Source: Saururus chinensis (taxonomy: Eukaryota; Streptophyta; Magnoliopsida; Piperales; Saururaceae). Taken from it: a DNA stretch of 64,000 nucleotides. The notes below the pieces were generated by a model. That model saw only the letters and a list, made by a program, of their open reading frames with translations. It was not told where the DNA came from and did no database searches. Below are positions 34,315 through 46,456 of the stretch, piece after piece. Every line of letters starts with the position of its first letter. The first letter of the stretch is position 1. The stretch lies in the NCBI GenBank assembly GCA_035235625.1, contig CP141149.1, positions 4,960,893 through 5,024,892 on the forward strand, written 5' to 3'. Position numbers and translations under genes: made by a program.

Positions 34315-37300
34315 ACTGGCTATTCACCAGTCATGACTACTATATATTTAACCGACCAAAGCAATTTGGAAATTTCGTCCCAGGCCATGCCACCACTCAT
34401 CAGCTACTGCTCCCCTGACCCCCATGGCTCCGCCGGGGGCCACCAGACCCTGGACAACACTGGTCATCCTTCAAAAACTTGGGCTATAATATTCGTGAAG
34501 GACCGATGGGACGGAGATATGTTTGATGTTCGTATGGGCAAAGATTGGGACTTGGGCAGGAGTCTGGGGCTGCATCCAATATTTGCTGAAAACGTGGTTT
34601 GGTGCTACCGGTTCTAGGCAAGGTGGGGGTTGTCAGAATTATTATATTTAATAAATAAGTTGCCTGACCACTCTACTGCAATTGTGATTGTTTATTTATA
34701 GCACTTGAAACTATTTTGCCACTATTTTTTTAGCTCTCTCTCTTGGATCATGGTATGGGCTTGGGCTCATTTCGGTCTAAACTTATTGCAGTCTGAGTGA
34801 GCCGATATGGGCTGGGTAAGGTTTGTTAGCTGTCCAAGGCGCATTGTATTAGCATACAAGTTTAATGCAAAATTTATGGTTTGTGACACTTTTGTACGTG
34901 CCCTATAGATTACTTCGACAACTAGCTATTCACTTGTCACGACTGCTATAGAGTTACCCAACCAAAGCAATCCAGAAATTTCGTGCCAGGCCACGCCATC
35001 ACTCATTAGCTACTGCTCCCCTGACCCCAATGGCTCCGCCTGGGGCCACCAGACCTTGGACCACTGGATTCCTTCAAAAACTTCGGCTATAATATTGGTG
35101 AAGGACGGATGGGACAGAGATATGTTTGTTGGTCATATGGGCAAGGATTGGGACTTGGGCATGAGTCTGGGGCTGCCTCCAATATTATATGCTAAAAACG
35201 TGGTTTGGTGCAAGCAGTTCTAGGCAAGGTGGGGGTTGTGAGAATTATTATGTTTAATAAATAAGTTGCTTGACCACTCTACTGGAATTGTGATTATTTA
35301 TTTAATGCACTTGAGACCATTTTGCCTTTGTTTTTTCAGCTCATCTCAATTAGACTATGGTATGGGTTCGGGCCCATTTCACTCCAACATTATCGCTGTC
35401 CGGGTGAGCCGGTATGGGCCAAGGGGTCAAAGGGTGGTGGGGGTAGTTTGTCACGGAGGTGCCTAGAAAATGCTTATCATGCGCCACTAGCAAGGCCAAA
35501 TAGCTAAGTGAGTATGTCATTCTTCGTCAAGGTCATGGCCCTGTGCCATTTGACTAAGAGTCTAGCCCGCGAAGCCGAGCAATGAACCCATCCCACGGTA
35601 AATGTACGAACGTGCCAGAACATTTCCCAAGCAAGCTGACCGGAGGGGGACACCTCCTTACAATGCACAGATCCAACTTTGGCAACTCGGATTTCCGAAC
35701 AATCCATGTCAACCAAGTGCATGTAAGGGTCTTTGTATCCAACATGGCCATAAGGTAGGATGGCCACCCGATAGGTCGAAGAGCCCCATCTCTAAGCAAA
35801 TGGGACTCTTGGCATGATAGCTAGCAACACAACAAGCCTTTGTTGTCATCCGAAACACCCGGTAGCAAGGCTAGGCATCATACTAACAGCTTTGTAAATT
35901 CAGCTCACCATGTCCCCCCTATATAGCATAAGAGATTTTTCCCAGCCTACTTGAGTGGCAACCAAAGTGGCTGTATGGGCATGGTTTCTCCAATATTTTC
36001 CAAACAGCCCGAAAACACTCCAAGGGACTCTCCAACACTATTTAAGGGGAGGGGACATCTTAATAATCCAAATATGTGCTAGCCGTCTATGTATCCCAAC
36101 ATAGCCAACTATGTGTGAGCATCGTTGTGTACTTTCTACGCAATGTTGCACACGCATGTTGCACAACATTGCAGGCCGCCCCCGTAATGCCTGAATAAAT
36201 GGTGTGCAACACTAAGGACAGTTCCCGCAATGCATACGCACCTACTATACAACACATTCGCATGTGTGTGCGCCCCAACACATGTCACAGATAGTCCGCT
36301 TCTCTACCCCCGTGACAATTCATGTCAACCCTACGTGTGCCATCATAATACTAATTTACTTACGATCCACCTAAGTCATACACGCACACTAGGCATGTAA
36401 CTAGGATGTGCATTAACACGTTGTTGGGCCCAAACACACGAATTATGTATCGATGTTGGGACCTGTGGTTAGAGAGTGGTCAACCCTATCGCGCGCTTGG
36501 CCATGTGCATGTGGTCCTTGCCTCTACAGGCTTTGAGAGATAGAGCTCACTTTCATTGTGTATGGCCCTCTAGTTAAATCAAAAAAATCATTAAGGAAAG
36601 CCTGTATATAGGCCCACTTGAGAAAGGAATGGAGGGGGATATAAAAGGGAAAGAAGGGGGAGAGAATGCTCTAGGTGAGTAGTCCGCCCCCCACATCCTC
36701 TCCCTCTCCCAATCCGGCCCTCTCTCTCCCCCTTGGTGCGGCTCTCTAGGGTTTTGGAGAAAACCCTTGCTGACAGCCTCTCTCCTCCTCTCTCTTACGC
36801 TTCTTGGACGGATAAAACGAAGGAGAAAGGTCTTCTCACTGTTTGGGACATCAAGGGCTTGCTTTTGGGCGTCTTCCTCACTTATTTTGCATCCAAGGGT
36901 GAAGGTTTTGAGGGATCAACACATATGAAAGGTATTCTCTAATCCTACTTGATTTCCTTTGATCTTGGAGTGCATTGTGATTGATTTAAGGGCGTGAAAA
37001 GGGCAGGACAGCCCAAGGTCAGTATGTCCTTGTTCCTTGATTCAATTTTATATTTTGCATGCACTTTGATTAATAGTTTATTATTTATGTATATGTGTAT
37101 ATATGCATATTTGAGTGTAGATTATGAAAAAGCTTGGATTTTTTATTGGTGCGCCATCCCCCGGGCTCGTGACCACCACGCTTCCGCCGGCCAGCCACTC
37201 AACAATCCCTCCACTAAGAGCAAGTCCACATTATCATATATGCTCATCTATGTACAAAGATTCTTTCATTATCTCAACCACATCGTACCATTATAAAGTT

Positions 37301-37383
37301 GTACGAGAAGAATATACAGTGGAGGCATAAATTTGTTGATGCCATAATAACTTAAAAGCCAAATTTGCAAGCCAGCTTACTCT

Positions 37384-37451
<68 letters not shown>

Positions 37452-37654
37452 GTGTGTGTTTCTTTCATGCTAAATAATTTTATAGTGTGACTTGTTTAAT
37501 TATGTGGTAAAAGGGAGAGAAGACTCCTTTTAATTAAATCAAAAGGGGAGTAAAGACAAAGGTTCAAGAAAAAATAGAACATTGCATACCTCATCTTTTG
37601 ATTAGGAAAAGAAACTTGACAACAAGTTTAAAAATATGAGAATTAGATAAGATG
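34315..37654 (+). repeat. 3.3-kb unit b, copy B
   Basis: Full unit of 3,340 bp joined head-to-tail at GATAAGATG|ACTGGC. It lacks the hAT-like element of unit a. Its 5' part shares variants with unit c (CTATAGAGTTACC) and its 3' part shares variants with unit a, as expected from unequal exchange. Confidence 0.93.
37389..37447. repeat. (AT)n microsatellite, unit b, expanded
   Basis: A 59-bp AT run, the longest allele among the four paralogous sites. Confidence 0.95.
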
Positions 37655-40600
37655 ACTGGCTATTCACCAGTCATGACTACTATATATTTAACCGACCAAA
37701 GCAATTTGGAAATTTCGTCCCAGGCCATGCCACCACTCATCAGCTACTGCTCCCCTGACCCCCATGGCTCCGCCGGGGGCCACCAGACCCTGGACAACAC
37801 TGGTCATCCTTCAAAAACTTGGGCTATAATATTCGTGAAGGACCGATGGGACGGAGATATGTTTGATGTTCGTATGGGCAAAGATTGGGACTTGGGCAGG
37901 AGTCTGGGGCTGCATCCAATATTTGCTGAAAACGTGGTTTGGTGCTACCGGTTCTAGGCAAGGTGGGGGTTGTCAGAATTATTATATTTAATAAATAAGT
38001 TGCCTGACCACTCTACTGCAATTGTGATTGTTTATTTATAGCACTTGAAACTATTTTGCCACTATTTTTTTAGCTCTCTCTCTTGGATCATGGTATGGGC
38101 TTGGGCTCATTTCGGTCTAAACTTATTGCAGTCTGAGTGAGCCGATATGGGCTGGGTAAGGTTTGTTAGCTGTCCAAGGCGCATTGTATTAGCATACAAG
38201 TTTAATGCAAAATTTATGGTTTGTGACACTTTTGTACGTGCCCTATAGATTACTTCGACAACTAGCTATTCACTTGTCACGACTGCTATAGAGTTACCCA
38301 ACCAAAGCAATCCAGAAATTTCGTGCCGTGCCACGCCATCACTCATTAGCTATCTGCTCCCGACCCCAATGGCTCCGCCTGGGCCACCAGACCTTGGACC
38401 ACTGGATTCCTTCAAAAACTTCGGCTATAATATTGGTGAAGGACGGATGGGACAGAGATATGTTTGTTGGTCATATGGGCAAGGATTGGGACTTGGGCAT
38501 GAGTCCGGGGCTGCCTCCAATATTATATGCTAAAAACGTGGTTTGGTGCAAGCGATTCTAGGCAAGGTGGGGGTTGTGAGAATTATTATGTTTAATAAAT
38601 AAGTTGCTTGACCACTCTACTGGAATTGTGATTATTTATTTAATGCACTTGAGACCATTTTGCCTTTGTTTTTTCAGCTCATCTCAATTAGACTATGGTA
38701 TGGGTTCGGGCCCATTTCACTCCAACATTATCGCTGTCCGGGTGAGCCGGTATGGGCCAAGGGGTCAAAGGGTGGTGGGGGTAGTTTGTCACGGAGGTGC
38801 CTAGAAAATGCTTATCATGCGCCACTAGCAAGGCCAAATAGCTAAGTGAGTATGTCATTCTTCGTCAAGGTCATGGCCCTGTGCCATTTGACTAAGAGTC
38901 TAGCCCGCGAAGCCGAGCAATGAACCCATCCCACGGTAAATGTACGAACGTGCGAGAACATTTCCCAAGCAAGCTGACCGGAGGGGGACACCTCCTTACA
39001 ATGCACAGATCCAACTTTGGCAACTCGGATTTCCGAACAATCCATGTCAACCAAGTGCATGTAAGGGTCTTTGTATCCAACATGGCCATAAGGTAGGATG
39101 GCCACCCGATAGGTCGAAGAGCCCCATCTCTAAGCAAATGGGACTCTTGGCATGATAGCTAGCAACACAACAAGCCTTTGTTGTCATCCGAAACACCCGG
39201 TAGCAAGGCTAGGCATCATACTAACAGCTTTGTAAATTCAGCTCACCATGTCCCCCCTATATAGCATAAGAGATTTTTCCCAGCCTACTTGAGTGGCAAC
39301 CAAAGTGGCTGTATGGGCATGGTTTCTCCAATATTTTCCAAACAGCCCGAAAACACTCCAAGGGACTCTCCAACACTATTTAAGGGGAGGGGACATCTTA
39401 ATAATCCAAATATGTGCTAGCCGTCTATGTATCCCAACATAGCCAACTATGTGTGAGCATCGTTGTGTACTTTCTACGCAATGTTGCACACGCATGTTGC
39501 ACAACATTGCAGGCCGCCCCCGTAATGCCTGAATAAATGGTGTGCAACACTAAGGACAGTTCCCGCAATGCATACGCACCTACTATACAACACATTCGCA
39601 TGTGTGTGCGCCCCAACACATGTCACAGATAGTCCGCTTCTCTACCCCCGTGACAATTCATGTCAACCCTACGTGTGCCATCATAATACTAATTTACTTA
39701 CGATCCACCTAAGTCATACACGCACACTAGGCATGTAACTAGGATGTGCATTAACACGTTGTTGGGCCCAAACACACGAATTATGTATCGATGTTGGGAC
39801 CTGTGGTTAGAGAGTGGTCAACCCTATCGCGCGCTTGGCCATGTGCATGTGGTCCTTGCCTCTACAGGCTTTGAGAGATAGAGCTCACTTTCATTGTGTA
39901 TGGCCCTCTAGTTAAATCAAAAAAATCATTAAGGAAAGCCTGTATATAGGCCCACTTGAGAAAGGAATGGAGGGGGATATAAAAGGGAAAGAAGGGGGAG
40001 AGAATGCTCTAGGTGAGTAGTCCGCCCCCCACATCCTCTCCCTCTCCCAATCCGGCCCTCTCTCTCCCCCTTGGTGCGGCTCTCTAGGGTTTTGGAGAAA
40101 ACCCTTGCTGACAGCCTCTCTCCTCCTCTCTCTTACGCTTCTTGGACGGATAAAACGAAGGAGAAAGGTCTTCTCACTGTTTGGGACATCAAGGGCTTGC
40201 TTTTGGGCGTCTTCCTCACTTATTTTGCATCCAAGGGTGAAGGTTTTGAGGGATCAACACATATGAAAGGTATTCTCTAATCCTACTTGATTTCCTTTGA
40301 TCTTGGAGTGCATTGTGATTGATTTAAGGGCGTGAAAAGGGCAGGACAGCCCAAGGTCAGTATGTCCTTGTTCCTTGATTCAATTTCATATTATGCATGC
40401 ACTTTGATTAATAGTTTATTATTTATGTATATGTGTATATATGCATGTTTGAGTGTAGATTATGAAAAAGCATGGATTTTTTATTGGTGCGCCATCCCCC
40501 GGGCTCGTGACCACCACGCTTCCGCCGGCCAGCCACTCAACAATCCCTCCACTTCGAGCAAGTCCACATTATCATATATGCTCATCTATGTACAAAGATT

Positions 40601-40944
40601 CTTTCATTATCTCAACCACATCGTACCATTATAAAGTTGTACGAGAAGAATATATTGTGGAGGCATAAATTTGTTGATGCCATAATAACTTAAAAGCCAA
40701 AATTGCAAGCCAGCTTACTCTCATAAATATATATATAGGGTGTGTGTGTTTCTTTCATTCTAAATAAATTTATAGCGTGACTTGTTTAATTATGTGGTAA
40801 AAGGGAGAGAAGACTCCCTTTAATTAAATCAAAAGCGGAGTAAAGACAAAGGTTCAAGAAAAAATAGAACATTGCATACCTCATCTTTTGATTAGGAAAA
40901 GAAACTTGACAACAAGTTTAAAAATATGAGAATTAGATAAGATG
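37655..40944 (+). repeat. 3.3-kb unit c, copy B
   Basis: Full unit of 3,290 bp. Its 3' part keeps the copy-A-like variants (CCACTTCGAGCAAG, short AT run), so it holds the ancestral right end of the unit. It has private indels near 38325-38385 that shorten the local open frame. Confidence 0.93.
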
Positions 40945-41062
40945 ACTGGCTATTCACCAGTCATGACTACTATATATTTAACCGACCAAAGCAATTTGGA
41001 AATTTCGTCCCAGGCCATGCCACCACTCATCAGCTACTGCTCCCCTGACCCCCATGGCTCCG
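40945..41062 (+). repeat. 3.3-kb unit d, truncated to 118 bp
   Basis: Starts with the unit's 5' end and breaks at CCCATGGCTCCG, where filler sequence begins. Confidence 0.9.
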
Positions 41063-41154
41063 TACCATGGGTATTGCTTGGGTATTGCTTGGGTAATTAA
41101 AGAGCCAGTCATGTGGGTAATTAAAAGCAATATTTAAGTGGGTATTGCTTGGGT
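41063..41154 (+). other. Templated filler at a rearrangement junction
   Basis: The filler consists of TACCATG plus about three imperfect copies of GGGTATTGCTTGGGTAATTA, ending where AATTAAACAAAGTTACTCCG resumes homology with copy A base 6567. CTCCGTACCATG at the left edge also occurs about 110 bp to the right (41170-41181), suggesting local template copying during repair. Confidence 0.75.
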
Positions 41155-41318
41155 AATTAAACAAAGTTACTCCGTACCATGCAATTGCATTGTGCAAAAG
41201 TCTTATTTATACTTAGAACTTAAGTGGAATCCAGTGGCGAGCACTCGGTACTATTATTATTGATCCAAGCCAATTAATTATAGTACTATGGCTCGGTGTC
41301 AGGTAGGGCACGAAACTC

Positions 41319-42815
41319 CTAAACCTCGCATTCGGCAACCGCTCGGTCCTTAACTCGGGGCACAATCCTGGACACAACTGGGGTTTTGATCATCAGCACG
41401 AAGGTCACCTCCTCGGTCAAGTCAGGCAGCTTCCCCTCGGCTTCCGGCAACCACTTGAGTGTCTTCACTAAGTTGGCCACCACCAGCGCAACCTGCAGCT
41501 TCCCCACCTCCATCCCCGCGCACGCCCTCATCCCGCCTCCAAACGGTAGGTACGACTGGATCCCCCCACCGCCGCTACCCTCCCCCTCCACGAGGAAACG
41601 CTCCGGCTTGAACTGGTGGGGCTCCGACCACGTCTTAGGATCATAGTGCACTGCGTAGATGTTGACCACCACCTTAGTTCCCTTTGCTACCCTCCTCCCA
41701 CACAGCGTGGTGTCCCTCGCTGTCTTGTGGTGTATGGCCAGGGGTGCTATGGGCTTCATCCTCATTGTCTCCTTCGTCACCGCCTGCAGGTATGGCAGCT
41801 TGGCCACGTCCTCTGCCCTCAGCAACTGGTCTTTTGCATAGCCATCTACTTCCTGGTAAAGCCTCTCCTGCACGTCTTGGTGATGAACCAAGAAGGCCAA
41901 CGCCCAGGTGGCGGTGGAGGCCGTGCTGTCCAACCCCAGCATGAAGACCTCGAAGAGGGCCATGATGGTGACTTCATCGGGCAAGTCCTTGGAGAGGAGA
42001 ACCTGGAGGTAGGAGTTTGGCGGGGCTGGCCGCGAGAGCATTGGCCGAAGCAGTTCCTCAATGCTACGCTTTGCAGCCTTGGCCTCGACGAAGGTACGGT
42101 TGAGGAAGGGGATGAAGCGAGCAAAGGTGAAGGCTTCGGCAAGACGGGTGTGGCCCATGACCTTGACGGCCTCCTCTGCCACCCTGTCCAAGCCGTCCAC
42201 GAAGGCATCGTCGGAGAAGTCGGCCCCGAAGCAGATGCGGGAGAGGAGGCGGATGGTGGCCCTTCTGATGTGGCCGAGTGGCTTCACCACGCCGTTGTTC
42301 TTTTGGGCCTCTTCTACGAGGCTACGTATCATGAGCTTCATGTCCCCCTCCTGGTGGCTGAACTGGGCGGAGAGGTTAACAGGGCCTAGTGGGCCGCTCT
42401 GGAGTCCACGGCGGAGAGTGTGCCAGTGGGACCCCAAATCAGCTGTGGCCACCGTATGCATGTCCGCGGTCAACAGTCCGATTATAAAGGGCAGATGACG
42501 GTCACCGTAGTCGGACGACTTGTTGACGAGGACCTCCCAAGCGAGCTCGGCGTCGCTGACAACAATCATAGGCCGCCAGCCGCCGACCCAAACCGTCATT
42601 ACGCGGCCATGGTCGTTGGCTAGCTTGACTAGAGCGTGGTGCACCAGGTCCCCTCCCTTGGCCAGTTGGTGCAAGTTTCCTAAGAGTGGGAGTTTAGCAG
42701 GGCCGGGCGGCCATTCTACTTTCTTCCCGATGGATGTTTTTTCCCAAAGCCTTCGCAACAGAAAGATAAGTGCTACATATGTGATGAGGGTTGCAAACCA
42801 TACATTAGTCTCCAT
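41319..42815 (-). CDS. Cytochrome P450, CYP719-like, intact and intronless
   Basis: A heme-thiolate monooxygenase expected at the ER membrane. Numbering from the chosen Met (498 residues): membrane anchor about 6-21, proline hinge PPGP 36-39, helix C WHTLR 131-135, helix I LGLDST 293-298, ExxR ETMR 349-352, PERF 404-407, heme loop FGGGMRACAG 425-434 with Cys432 as iron ligand. LGLDST replaces the usual A/G-G-x-D/E-T-T/S, and CAGMEVGKLQ follows the heme loop; both fit what I recall of CYP719. That family mostly forms methylenedioxy bridges on alkaloids, lignans or phenylpropanoids; the substrate here is unknown. The open frame extends upstream to 42887, but METNVW (42815) is chosen because it starts the anchor directly, gives a family-typical length, and a TATA box lies inside the upstream extension. 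No intron or lesion is seen. A different A-type family cannot be excluded. Confidence 0.93.
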   Translation of the reverse strand: METNVWFATLITYVALIFLLRRLWEKTSIGKKVEWPPGPAKLPLLGNLHQLAKGGDLVHHALVKLANDHGRVMTVWVGGWRPMIVVSDAELAWEVLVNKSSDYGDRHLPFIIGLLTADMHTVATADLGSHWHTLRRGLQSGPLGPVNLSAQFSHQEGDMKLMIRSLVEEAQKNNGVVKPLGHIRRATIRLLSRICFGADFSDDAFVDGLDRVAEEAVKVMGHTRLAEAFTFARFIPFLNRTFVEAKAAKRSIEELLRPMLSRPAPPNSYLQVLLSKDLPDEVTIMALFEVFMLGLDSTASTATWALAFLVHHQDVQERLYQEVDGYAKDQLLRAEDVAKLPYLQAVTKETMRMKPIAPLAIHHKTARDTTLCGRRVAKGTKVVVNIYAVHYDPKTWSEPHQFKPERFLVEGEGSGGGGIQSYLPFGGGMRACAGMEVGKLQVALVVANLVKTLKWLPEAEGKLPDLTEEVTFVLMIKTPVVSRIVPRVKDRAVAECEV

Positions 42816-42853
42816 TGCTTTGGTGGTTGTGCTCAACGCTCTGCTACTACCCC

Positions 42854-42861
42854 TTTTTATA
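42854..42861 (-). promoter_or_regulatory. TATA box of the P450 gene
   Basis: On the minus strand GGGTATAAAAAGG lies 39-46 bp upstream of the METNVW start codon, which would place transcription start only about 10-15 nt before that codon. It falls within the open extension back to 42887, arguing that the first 24 codons of the longest frame are promoter and not protein. Confidence 0.6.
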
Positions 42862-42889
42862 CCCTCAGCTAATACAAGTGCACTCATAG

Positions 42890-43200
42890 ATGTTCTTTGT
42901 TTTGTGGCTGCATCACGTGTTTTGATTATTTGAACTTCTTTTTTTGCCCAACAAGGAACACAATGTAATTTTTAATTTTTCTTTAACAACCAACCAACCC
43001 ACCCTCTAAAGTATAGATTTATGTTTGACTCAAGTAATGAATCTCGTACACATGTCTAAAGTAATTTTTAGCCCTGATCTGATGGTCCCGGAACTCCAGC
43101 TGTTCTAAACTCCAGCTGAGGCTTGATGTCATCATATACTTATTGTCATTGTTTTGTCTCACTCTTTAGTTGGGCAATGTCCCAATTTTGATTTTGCTAC
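42890..43200 (-). repeat. P450 upstream region, copy B (hybrid)
   Basis: The first about 100 bp match copy A's in-place upstream region. Beyond about 43000 the sequence (CATGTCTAAAGTAATTTTTAG) matches the orphan fragment of copy A at about 10150-10345. This is what a crossover or deletion between the two repeats would leave. Confidence 0.75.
42914..42919 (-). promoter_or_regulatory. G-box CACGTG upstream of the P450
   Basis: CACGTG 99 bp upstream of the likely ATG and about 53 bp upstream of the TATA box. Retained in every copy of this upstream region in the window. Confidence 0.5.
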
Positions 43201-43313
43201 CGGGCAATTCTTTCTTTGAAAAAGATAATGCATGAAAAGCGTTTTTCATGCTTCGCTCTGACAGTGAATTGAGCCTAAGGAATGCTTTAACAGTGAACTG
43301 TGCCTAAGAAATG

Positions 43314-43424
43314 CATGGGAAACATCCATTTTCAAGATAAATAGTGCACATTAGCGCAAGTGATACTTACACCAATGTGTGCTAGCATGTGCACCATCTA
43401 TCTTGAAAATGGATGCTCCCCATG
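43314..43424. repeat. Foldback, copy 5
   Basis: Hairpin arms ACATCCATTTTCAAGATA / TATCTTGAAAATGGATGC. Confidence 0.75.
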
Positions 43425-43587
43425 AATTCCTTACTCTCGGTTCATGGTGGGCAAAGAGCATGAAAAACATTTCCTAGAACATGATGTGTAGTTTTCCTTA
43501 CATTGATGACTAGAGTGTGTGAAGTATCAGGAGAATGGCAAGCTAATTATTTTGGCCATTGTTAAATCTAAATAGGGTGAAAATAGG

Positions 43588-44702
43588 TAGGGGTGTAAAC
43601 GGACGGCCGCAGACAAAGGCTATCTGTTTCTGTCCATTTTTACATAATTATATTGTCCGTCTATCCGTTATCCAAGACAGACATACAAATTGTCCGTCCA
43701 TTTTTGTCCGTATGGACATAGACGGACACGAACAATATAAACAAAAATTCTGAAAACAAGAACAAATATTTGCTAATATCAATCAACGATAAGAAATGCA
43801 GTGGCAGTTTGCCTTGTATAACATATCCTACCCAGATGTCACAGGTAAAAATTATACTTTATGGACAGTTGATTAAGAACACTATCCTTACAAGGTTAAT
43901 AGTTACATTACCTCCATGCCTCCATTTGACCCATAGAGACAAAGTTTGGCAAATTTTGCTAAAAATCGGGAAGCTTGCCAAAACATGGATACCCCGAATT
44001 GTCGGCTGATATTTCTCCCGTATTGGCAAAATTCACCAAAATTGAAAAAATGGGCAAAATCTCAACGTATTTTAGATCTACCCATGGTTCTGCTGAGCTA
44101 TTCAAGATCCAAATAAAAAAATCACATAATGAAAATCCTTGACATGATAAGGTATGTAAATACAAAAAAAAACCTTTGATGCCGGAGGACGCTGCTGGGA
44201 GGTGGAAGTCACTGTGTGAATTTGAGAGCCGATCTCCGCCATTGCCGGCTGGAGCCAATCTCAACCGTTGCCGTTGGGAGCTACTGAGTTGTAGTAGAGG
44301 AGTCCTTTAAGAGGAATTATGGGTTTGATGCGGCCATCACCGTTGGGAGCTACCGATTGGGGGATAGAGGAAGCCAGTGGGAAAGGCACCAGAGATGGGC
44401 TTGATGTGGAGGAATCAAGTGGGCTAACGGCGGACGGAGAGGATGACTCACTGCAGCCGAATCACCGCTGCCGCATCCTGATTAGAGAGGTCTAATTCAA
44501 AAAGGGGCTACTAGGGCACAACGAAGGGAAAAATACATTATATACACGCGGACATGGACATGCTATGTCCGTATCCATGTCCGTAAAATGACTAGACCAA
44601 AACTACCATCCGCAGCCACATTCGTGTCTGCGCGGACAAGCCAATACCGTCCATTTTCATTGCGAATGGACGGTGGACAAATGTTGTTCGTTTACACCCC
44701 TA
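43588..44702 (+). mobile_element. Non-autonomous hAT element, unit 1 of copy B
   Basis: TAGGGGTGTAAACGG to CGTTTACACCCCTA, with octamers AAAATAGG (43580-43587) and AGAATAGG (44703-44710). Counterpart of 10749-11867. Confidence 0.9.
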
Positions 44703-45872
44703 AGAATAGGCAAATGTTATATGAAATAATAAGGAAAAAAACACATGAAATATGTTCTCCAAGTTAATCTTATTGGGTTAGGTGGGGCACAAGTCATATC
44801 AAATAGTCGCTATTGACTGTTCGATTGAATTTTGGCTTTCCTCCAATAAACTTATTTTACTAGTTTTCTATGATAAGATAATATTACCCCTATTGCACTT
44901 CAACTTTAAATTTATGTCATTTTCACTCAATGTGATTTTTTTTATCATCCCCATTGCAACCTCTAGTCGTTGTGGACATGGTGATCATATTTGGCTGTCA
45001 TGGCGTGAATCAAGGCCTGGTTCACCCTTGCCACCTTTGGCAACTGTGGCCTGGAGAATAGATTTGGCCATGAGTTTGTGTGCTACATCATGAATAGGGT
45101 TGTCTATAGTACTCCTTCCACAACTTTATTGAATGTATAGTAGAGTTAAGTAAATATTTTCCCTAATTATTTTTTAAATTGAATAGTTAAAGAAAAAGTT
45201 CATCCATATCTACTATCTATTTGGCATACATAAAAATATACAATACTTCATGCCCTCTTTCGTATAACACTCATCTGCCACCAAGTAATATCTAAGAGAA
45301 ATGAGCCCCACCCTAATACTCAACCCCATTCATTTTTTTTCAAAAAATATTCACCAAACCCATCATTGAATACTCAGACCCAAAAGCCTATGTATGTTTT
45401 TGGCTAGGTGAAGCATAAGCTTATTGAGTTAATGTTTTGACAATGAAGGGACTTTGAAATATTGGATATATGTTAAATAAAGGAAACTCTTGGAATTTAG
45501 ATAGCTTTTTGAAGAATACAATTGAAATTAGGGGTTAGTTCATTCTTTTATGGTACACAATGTTTGTGTAGTCAATGTTTTGGTTGCGTAGTCACAGCAT
45601 CAATCTCTTTAAAGACATAGATAAGATAGCTTCTTTGAGTTGGTATCCTATGAATGTATAATTGTGATTTTTGCTTGGGTAGATTTTTAGGTTTAGTTAT
45701 GTTTGAAAAATATGAGTTTTTTAAAATTATTAACCCTTATGGAAGGGGTTGTGAGTAACAGTTAACCAACTAATTAATTTTAGACAAAATGGATATATAA
45801 TAAATTATACTATATATGTAATAAAATAGTTATGCATAAAAATATGAGAAATAGTAATGGTAAAGAAATAAG

Positions 45873-46456
45873 AAATGCATGGGAAGCATCCACTTTCAAG
45901 ATAGATTGTGCACATTAGCGTAAGTGATACTTACACTAATGTGCGCTAACGTGTGCACCATCCATTATGAAAATGGATGCTCCCCATGAATTCCTTACTC
46001 TCGGATCATGGTGGCCAAAGAGTATGAAAAACACTTCCTAGAACATGATGTGCAGTTTTCCTTACATTGGTGACCAGCGTGTGTGAAGTATGAGGAGAAT
46101 GGCAAGCTAATTATATTGGCCATTGTTAAATCCGAGTAGGGTGAAAATAGGTAGGGGAGTAAACGGACGCCGCAGACAAAGGCTATCTGTGTCTGTCCAT
46201 TTTTACATAATTATATTGTCCGTCCGTCCGTCCGTTATCCAAGACAAACATCCAAATTGTCCATCCATTTTTATCCGTATGGACATAGACGGACACGAAC
46301 AATATAATCAAAAATTATCAAAATAAGAAGAACAATTATTTGCTAATATCAATCAATGATAAAAAATGCAGTGGCAGTTTGCCTTGTATAACATATCCAA
46401 CCTAGATGTCATAGGTAAAAATTATACTTTATGGACAGTTGATTAAGAATATTATC
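45873..46456 (+). repeat. Truncated 2.6-kb unit 2 with hAT 5' fragment, copy B
   Basis: Foldback at 45878-45988, then the hAT 5' end from 46152 (TAGGGGAGTAAACGG, the same mutated terminus as at 13317). It is cut near 46456, where P450-upstream sequence (AACTCCAGCTCTTC) begins. Confidence 0.8.
45878..45988. repeat. Foldback, copy 6
   Basis: Hairpin with a small mismatch in the right arm (CCATTATGAAAATGG). Confidence 0.72.

Larger units (their letters stand above)
43224..45872 (+). repeat. 2.6-kb tandem unit 1, copy B
   Basis: Counterpart of 10385-13037, with the same order of lead-in, foldback, hAT and AT-rich flank. Nothing coding is recognised in it. Confidence 0.85.

Noticed and set aside
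41616..42389. 257-codon open frame on the plus strand opposite the P450 (also 256 codons at 6791-7561)
   Set aside because: It is antisense to a clear P450 with high GC at third positions, which suppresses stops in other frames. Its product resembles no family.
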